This document shows positions 4,823 through 8,322 of a stretch of 8,322 nt of DNA, one piece after another; position 1 is the stretch's first letter; every line of letters begins with the position of its first letter. Source of the stretch: Clostridiaceae bacterium (GTDB taxonomy: Bacteria; Bacillota; Clostridia; Oscillospirales; Acutalibacteraceae). The notes beneath the pieces were generated by a model. That model was given only the letters and a program-made list of their open reading frames with translations. It made no database searches and had not been told where the DNA came from. The translations under genes and the position numbers were made by a program. The stretch is from NCBI GenBank assembly GCA_904502175.1, contig CAJGDU010000043.1, positions 1-8,322 of the forward strand, written 5' to 3'.

Positions 4823-6025
4823 TTATGCCAGGTTGTCGAGGCGGCGGAAGATCTCATACCAGAAGACGCCGAAGTCTTCCTTGGTCTCCTTGGAACCCAT
4901 GTAGCTCATGTGGTCCTTGTCCTCGATGGGCATGTCGTACCAGATGCCGGGTTTGAGGTCTTTGTCGTTCACGTACGGAGTCCACGGTTTGGTGCGCGGC
5001 GCGCGGCCGGACATGACGTTGACGAGACCGTCGTTCTCCTGCCACTCGGTGGTGATCTCCGCGTGGTTCGCGTCGGCGGGGTTGCCCTTATAGCGGCCGA
5101 CGATGTAGGAGAAGCCCTTCATGAGGACGATCATGTCTTTCTTCGGGACATGGACGCCGTTCTTCACATAGGACTTCGTGGCATAGTACGCGAAGTAGTA
5201 GGTGTTCGGGTGGCATTCCCAGGACTCGCTGGTCTTGCGGAACTTGTGGATGGTGAGGTCGTCGAGGACGCAGTCGCCGTCGGAATAGTAGTAGTCGCGC
5301 AGGCGCTTCTTCCAGTCCTTGGCTCTCGGTGTGCCGTCCTGGGTGTTCATGGTAATGCCCCACTCGTCGAGTTCGGGGTCATAGAACTGCGCGGAGATCT
5401 TGAACGCGCCGAGCCAGGACAGGCCGGAGAGGACCGCGAGGGCGATCTTGTCTTTGGGTTTCTCGATGGCATACAGGAAGGAGATGCCGTCGTTGGCGCC
5501 GGCGAGGGTGGTGCAGGAGGCGATCCAGTCCTCGTGGCCGCCTTCGAAGAGGCCGGACAGTTCGCCTGCCGGAGTGGCGGCGCGCTCTTCTTCACTGCCG
5601 ACTGCCATCATGTGCACGAAGCAGCGGACGGTGGGACCGCCGTAGCTGTGGCCCATGACGTGGATCTTTTTGAGTTTGCCTTCGGCGTCCAGTTTGCCCC
5701 AGTCCGGGACAACGCCCTTATAGGTGCGGCCGTAACGGTTGTGGCCGTACTTTTCCGAGTGGGCTTTGCCGTAGTCGACGGTGCCGCCGACGATCTGCGC
5801 GTACATTTCGCAGCAGCGGTCCCACATGCTGGAGAAGCCGGAAATGGAGGGCACATAGAACTCCTTGTCATACTTCGCCGCATAGTCTTTGATGCGGATG
5901 TTGTTGATCCAGCCGAAGTAGGGGTTGAACTTGTTCATGAGCTCGTCTTCGCCGTAACCCGCGAAACCGTGGAAGACCACGATGGGGTAGTTGTGGAGGC
6001 GCTCATAGGGGTTGTTCAGTTGCAT
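4823..6025 (-). CDS. Family I.5-like (zinc-type) triacylglycerol lipase homologue, leaderless, paralogue 2
   Basis: A 400-residue close paralogue of the next gene downstream. The first ~245 residues align without gaps and, by eye, well over half the positions are identical. The triad is Ser127 (GHSYG), Asp332 (ENDGLVN) and His372 (DKDHMSY). Predicted zinc ligands D69, H89, H95 and D251 are all kept. The calcium-site positions after His372 are again substituted (S374, K379, E380). The block from ENDG to DHMSY is nearly invariant between the copies. The region at about 180-215, where the family has its lid helices, is the most divergent (IALAVLSGLSWLGAF here), as are residues 40-65, so the copies may differ in substrate. 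There is no signal peptide: the ATG has AAAAGGAAGG (6034-6043) at 8 bases, and in-frame translation upstream gives no hydrophobic segment. It is transcribed separately, with a terminator at each end. Confidence 0.88.
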   Translation of the reverse strand: MQLNNPYERLHNYPIVVFHGFAGYGEDELMNKFNPYFGWINNIRIKDYAAKYDKEFYVPSISGFSSMWDRCCEMYAQIVGGTVDYGKAHSEKYGHNRYGRTYKGVVPDWGKLDAEGKLKKIHVMGHSYGGPTVRCFVHMMAVGSEEERAATPAGELSGLFEGGHEDWIASCTTLAGANDGISFLYAIEKPKDKIALAVLSGLSWLGAFKISAQFYDPELDEWGITMNTQDGTPRAKDWKKRLRDYYYSDGDCVLDDLTIHKFRKTSESWECHPNTYYFAYYATKSYVKNGVHVPKKDMIVLMKGFSYIVGRYKGNPADANHAEITTEWQENDGLVNVMSGRAPRTKPWTPYVNDKDLKPGIWYDMPIEDKDHMSYMGSKETKEDFGVFWYEIFRRLDNLA

Positions 6026-6079
6026 AGTCGATTCCTTCCTTTTCTCTTGAGTTTTGTTATACGGACAATTAGCATTTTT

Positions 6080-6085
6080 ATTATA
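6080..6085 (-). promoter_or_regulatory. Candidate -10 element for lipase paralogue 2
   Basis: The minus strand carries a perfect TATAAT (plus 6080-6085) about 55 bases before the start codon, in an AT-rich gap. No good -35 hexamer lies 16-18 bases upstream. GGTATA occurs here and again 22 bases upstream, which might mean activator-assisted transcription. A weak call. Confidence 0.4.
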
Positions 6086-6120
6086 CCGAAAACTGGCTGC
6101 GTATACCTTAAGAAATTCTG

Positions 6121-6150
6121 AATAAAAAAGACCTGTTGCGGAACAACAGG
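6121..6150 (-). terminator. Intrinsic terminator of the exported alpha/beta hydrolase gene
   Basis: A perfect 7-bp stem, CCTGTTG/CAACAGG (6132-6138 with 6144-6150), with a 5-base loop. On the minus strand it is followed by TCTTTTTTATT. It lies 22 bases past the stop codon of the 6173-7123 gene. Confidence 0.88.
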
Positions 6151-6172
6151 CCTTTGGTTAATGCTATCAACG

Positions 6173-7123
6173 TTATTTGTGCGCTTTGAGGAACTTGAGC
6201 GTGATCTTCGCGCACTGGTCGGCGTGGGTCTCGATGGTCATGTGCCCGCCGCCCGGGACGGTGACGTCCGTGGAGCCCTTCGGGAGGGCGTCCCGCAGGC
6301 TCTGCTGCAGCTGGGCGTTGAACACGAAGTCCAGAGAGCCGTTGACATACAGGATGGGGTTGGCCTTCTTGATCTTTGCGTAGTCGGTCTTCGGCATGTA
6401 GCTGAAGTTCCGGAGCGCGCCTTCACCGGTGCCGGCAATGCGGTACGGGTTCTCGATCTGCGCGCGGTCATAGTTCCAGGCGTAGATGGGGTCCATGCAG
6501 GCTATGGAGTAGGCAAACAGGATGATGGGGTCTATAGTGGCGGCGGTCTGGAGGACCGGGCCGGCAATGCGCATGTAGGTGTCGCTCGCCATGAGGGCGG
6601 CGCGCAGGCCGGTGGCGCCGTCATAGCCGCCGGTGTTGTAGAGCAGCAGGTCCTTGACGATGCCCGGATACTTCTGGGCGACACCGAGGGCGATGTACCC
6701 GCCCATGGAGTGTCCGGCCACATACCACGGTTTGCTGGACAACTTCTTCATGAGGGCCACACAAATGTCCTCGCGGTCCATGATGTTGGTTTCTTTGGTT
6801 TCCCGGGTGGAGTAGCCGAAGTCCGGCTGGTCGACGAGGACACAGGTGTAGCCCTTCGCCTGCAGACGGGTTGCGAGCTCGACCCAGCAGTAAGAGGAAA
6901 GAGCGAAGCCGTGGATCATGAAAATCTGACCCTTCGGGTTTTTCGCCTTGAACTGTCTGTAGTGGATGGAATAGTCTCCGACTTCAAAAAACTCACTGTT
7001 TTCATAGGGCTTGTAGTCGACCACCGGCTTGGGACTCGCGGCGAAGGCCGGGACGACGACCGCCAGGATCATGACGATGCTGAGCAGCAGCGAAATGACC
7101 GCTTTTCTGGACTTTTGAACCAT
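6173..7123 (-). CDS. Exported alpha/beta hydrolase
   Basis: A 316-residue protein with a clear Sec signal peptide: basic MVQKSRK, hydrophobic core about 8-24, and an AFA-A cleavage site at 26-29. The mature part is a standard alpha/beta hydrolase fold. It has the oxyanion strand FMIHGFALSSYCW (68-80), a VDQPDFGYS loop (97-105), the nucleophile elbow AGHSMGG (136-142) with Ser139, Asp265 in VNGSLDFVF, and His294 in PGGGHMT. All three triad residues are at the expected places, so it should be active. The family includes esterases, lipases, lactonases and haloperoxidase-like enzymes, and sequence does not choose among them. There is no lipobox or anchor, so it is predicted to be released or held at the cell surface. 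AAAGGGAG (plus 7135-7142) lies 11 bases before the ATG. The gene is monocistronic and divergent from citrate synthase. Confidence 0.88.
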   Translation of the reverse strand: MVQKSRKAVISLLLSIVMILAVVVPAFAASPKPVVDYKPYENSEFFEVGDYSIHYRQFKAKNPKGQIFMIHGFALSSYCWVELATRLQAKGYTCVLVDQPDFGYSTRETKETNIMDREDICVALMKKLSSKPWYVAGHSMGGYIALGVAQKYPGIVKDLLLYNTGGYDGATGLRAALMASDTYMRIAGPVLQTAATIDPIILFAYSIACMDPIYAWNYDRAQIENPYRIAGTGEGALRNFSYMPKTDYAKIKKANPILYVNGSLDFVFNAQLQQSLRDALPKGSTDVTVPGGGHMTIETHADQCAKITLKFLKAHK

Positions 7124-7188
7124 TATACAATACTCTCCCTTTCATTTATCGCAACTCTTAAATGAACCTTAAGGTCCAAGACCATTCT

Positions 7189-7227
7189 ATCATATTATAA
7201 GCTTTACAAATATAAACATTTTGTCAA
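7189..7227 (-). promoter_or_regulatory. Candidate promoter region of the exported alpha/beta hydrolase gene
   Basis: On the minus strand a TATAAT (plus 7194-7199) overlaps a TATGAT (7189-7194). A perfect TTGACA (plus 7222-7227) lies 22 bases upstream of the first, too far for a standard sigma-A promoter. The elements are in a very AT-rich stretch, so the position is probable and the exact pairing uncertain. A perfect palindrome, ACCTTAAGGT (7166-7175), lies downstream in the predicted leader. Confidence 0.4.
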
Positions 7228-7268
7228 TTATTGTCATTTGATAAGAAACGGCACTTTCAGCGTGGTAT

Positions 7269-7296
7269 TTGACACGTGTGGTAAAATATCTATCCA
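7269..7296 (+). promoter_or_regulatory. Candidate promoter of citrate synthase, with ACACGTGT palindrome
   Basis: A perfect TTGACA (7269-7274) is followed at 16 bases by a weak TATCCA (7291-7296). The palindrome ACACGTGT (7272-7279) overlaps the -35 box and could be an operator. TTGTCA occurs twice at a 10-base spacing (7221 and 7231) about 40 bases upstream, where an activator could sit. Confidence 0.4.
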
Positions 7297-7312
7297 AAGG
7301 CAAATCGCCTTT
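7296..7312 (+). other. Small leader hairpin upstream of citrate synthase
   Basis: AAAGGC/GCCTTT (7296-7301 with 7307-7312) with a 5-base loop lies 20 bases before the ribosome site. No T-run follows, so it is not an intrinsic terminator. It may be a leader structure or chance. Confidence 0.3.
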
Positions 7313-7347
7313 ATGTTTACCTATTTTATAGAAAGGAGGCTGCAGTT

Positions 7348-8322
7348 ATGGGAAACTACGAATTCCACGAACAAACCCCCATTTTTGAAGAACTCGCAGC
7401 AAAAGCGCAGGCAGCAGACGTCATCGACTCTGAGCTCTACGTGGAGCACGACGTCAAACGCGGCCTTCGTGACCTCAACGGTGTCGGCGTCCTCGCCGGC
7501 CTCACGCACGTATCGGAAGTGCGCGCCACCAAAGTGGTGGACGGCGTGAAAGAGCCGGACTACGGCCAGCTGTTCTACCGCGGCTATGACATCAAAGACC
7601 TTGTGAAGGGCATCCTCGACAGCGGCCGCTTCGGCTACGAAGAAGTGGCATACCTGCTGCTCTTTGGCGATCTGCCCACCCGGGAAGAGCTCGCCGGCTT
7701 CTCGCAGCTCCTTGCGGAGAGCCGCTCCCTGCCCGCCGGCTTCGTGCGGGACGTCATCATGAAAAAGCCGTCCGCGCACATCATGAACACGCTGTCCCGC
7801 AGCGTGCTCACCCTGTATGCTTACGACGACCACGGAAACGACATTTCGCTTCCGTCCATTGTCCGCAAATGCATCGAGCTCATTGCCCGCTTCCCGGAAC
7901 TCGCGGTCTACGGATATTACGCGTTCCAGCACGAGCGGAACGATGGGTCCCTGTATATCATCCCGCCTCTGGAGGACGGCTCCTTCGCGGAGAACCTGCT
8001 CCACATCCTGCGCCCGGACGGCGACTACACCGAGCTCGAAGCCCGCGTGCTGGACGCCTGCCTGCTCCTGCACATGGACCACGGCGGCGGTAACAACTCC
8101 ACGTTCACGACCCACGTCATCTCGTCCACCAACACGGACGTGTACTCGGTCATGGCAGCCGCGCTCGGCGCGCTGAAGGGCCCCCGCCACGGCGGCGCGA
8201 ACATCAAGGTCACCCATATGATGGAGGACCTGGAGGCGAAGGTCCTCGACCTGAAGGATGACGACGAAATCGCCGCCTACCTGCAGACCCTGCTCGACGG
8301 GGAAGGGTTCGACCACAGCGGA
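7348..8322 (+). CDS. gltA: Citrate synthase (citrate/2-methylcitrate synthase family), 3' partial
   Basis: The first 325 residues are visible and the frame is open to the window end. The enzyme condenses oxaloacetate with acetyl-CoA to citrate; in such anaerobes this usually feeds the oxidative TCA branch toward 2-oxoglutarate and glutamate. Recognisable segments in order: RGLRDLNGVGVLAGLTHVSE near the N-terminus (about 39-58), typical of the longer clostridial type; QLFYRGYDI (75-83), the conserved YRGYxI strand; and MDHGGGNNSTFTTHVISS with catalytic His245. LKGPRHGGAN follows with catalytic His281. The third catalytic residue, an Asp near the C-terminus, lies beyond the window. A family of about 430-460 residues means roughly a quarter is missing. 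An ideal AAAGGAGG (7332-7339) lies 8 bases before the ATG, suggesting high expression. A 2-methylcitrate synthase activity cannot be excluded. It has no obvious functional link to the hydrolases beside it. Confidence 0.93.
   Translation, partial: MGNYEFHEQTPIFEELAAKAQAADVIDSELYVEHDVKRGLRDLNGVGVLAGLTHVSEVRATKVVDGVKEPDYGQLFYRGYDIKDLVKGILDSGRFGYEEVAYLLLFGDLPTREELAGFSQLLAESRSLPAGFVRDVIMKKPSAHIMNTLSRSVLTLYAYDDHGNDISLPSIVRKCIELIARFPELAVYGYYAFQHERNDGSLYIIPPLEDGSFAENLLHILRPDGDYTELEARVLDACLLLHMDHGGGNNSTFTTHVISSTNTDVYSVMAAALGALKGPRHGGANIKVTHMMEDLEAKVLDLKDDDEIAAYLQTLLDGEGFDHSG

Noticed and set aside
6101..6106. GTATAC as a half-copy of the 14-bp palindrome upstream of lipase paralogue 2
   Set aside because: Only a 6-base match to part of the motif and not the same palindrome; expected by chance in AT-rich DNA.
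4784..6121. A 445-codon plus-strand ORF opposite lipase paralogue 2
   Set aside because: It is antisense to a gene with complete catalytic motifs. Its protein is Val/Gly/Ala/Asp-rich low complexity, as expected from a GC-rich reading frame read backwards, and it runs into promoter DNA.
6161..7165. A 334-codon plus-strand ORF opposite the exported alpha/beta hydrolase
   Set aside because: Antisense to a gene with a signal peptide and full triad; it has no ribosome site or domain of its own.
7321..8316. A 331-codon minus-strand ORF opposite citrate synthase
   Set aside because: Antisense to an unmistakable citrate synthase and of low-complexity composition. The true gene is open to the window edge.

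Overview
The window looks like chromosomal DNA of a GC-rich Bacillota, most likely a Clostridia/Oscillospirales-type gut anaerobe. The signs are strong AGGAGG-type ribosome binding sites, sigma-A-like promoters in AT-rich gaps, compact C5/G5 terminators, a DUF4298 protein, and a citrate synthase of the clostridial GltA type. The taxonomic guess rests on style and gene content only. I see no tRNA, rRNA, insertion sequence, phage gene or CRISPR array.

Layout from left to right. Positions 1-498 (+) hold the C-terminal part of a YhhN/TMEM86-like membrane protein (lysoplasmalogenase family). It converges on an SDR oxidoreductase (543-1316, -) across a shared bidirectional terminator. Next is a small DUF4298 protein (1471-1800, -), divergent from a secreted SGNH/GDSL hydrolase (1929-2990, +). 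Those two genes are driven by a strikingly symmetric back-to-back promoter pair at 1837-1880. A possible 64-residue protein follows (3033-3227, -), then a 216-base non-coding stretch carrying three tandem 11-base repeats. Two tandem paralogues of the Bacillus/Geobacillus family I.5 lipases follow (3444-4661 and 4823-6025, both -), then an exported alpha/beta hydrolase (6173-7123, -). Divergent from the last is a citrate synthase (7348 to the window end, +), cut off by the window edge.

Nearly every gene appears to be its own transcription unit, with its own terminator and usually a recognisable promoter, so this is a neighbourhood rather than an operon. The theme is ester and lipid hydrolysis: four hydrolases from three families, plus a lysoplasmalogenase-like protein. 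Two hydrolases carry export signals (SGNH and alpha/beta hydrolase). The two family I.5-like lipases have none, although the family is normally secreted. They keep the catalytic triad and the four zinc ligands but appear to have lost the calcium site. A plausible but unproven reading is extracellular ester cleavage followed by intracellular hydrolysis.

The items most worth a second look are the leaderless zinc-type lipase pair, the perfect 14-bp palindrome just downstream of the promoter of one of them, the symmetric divergent promoter, and the 11-base tandem repeats.
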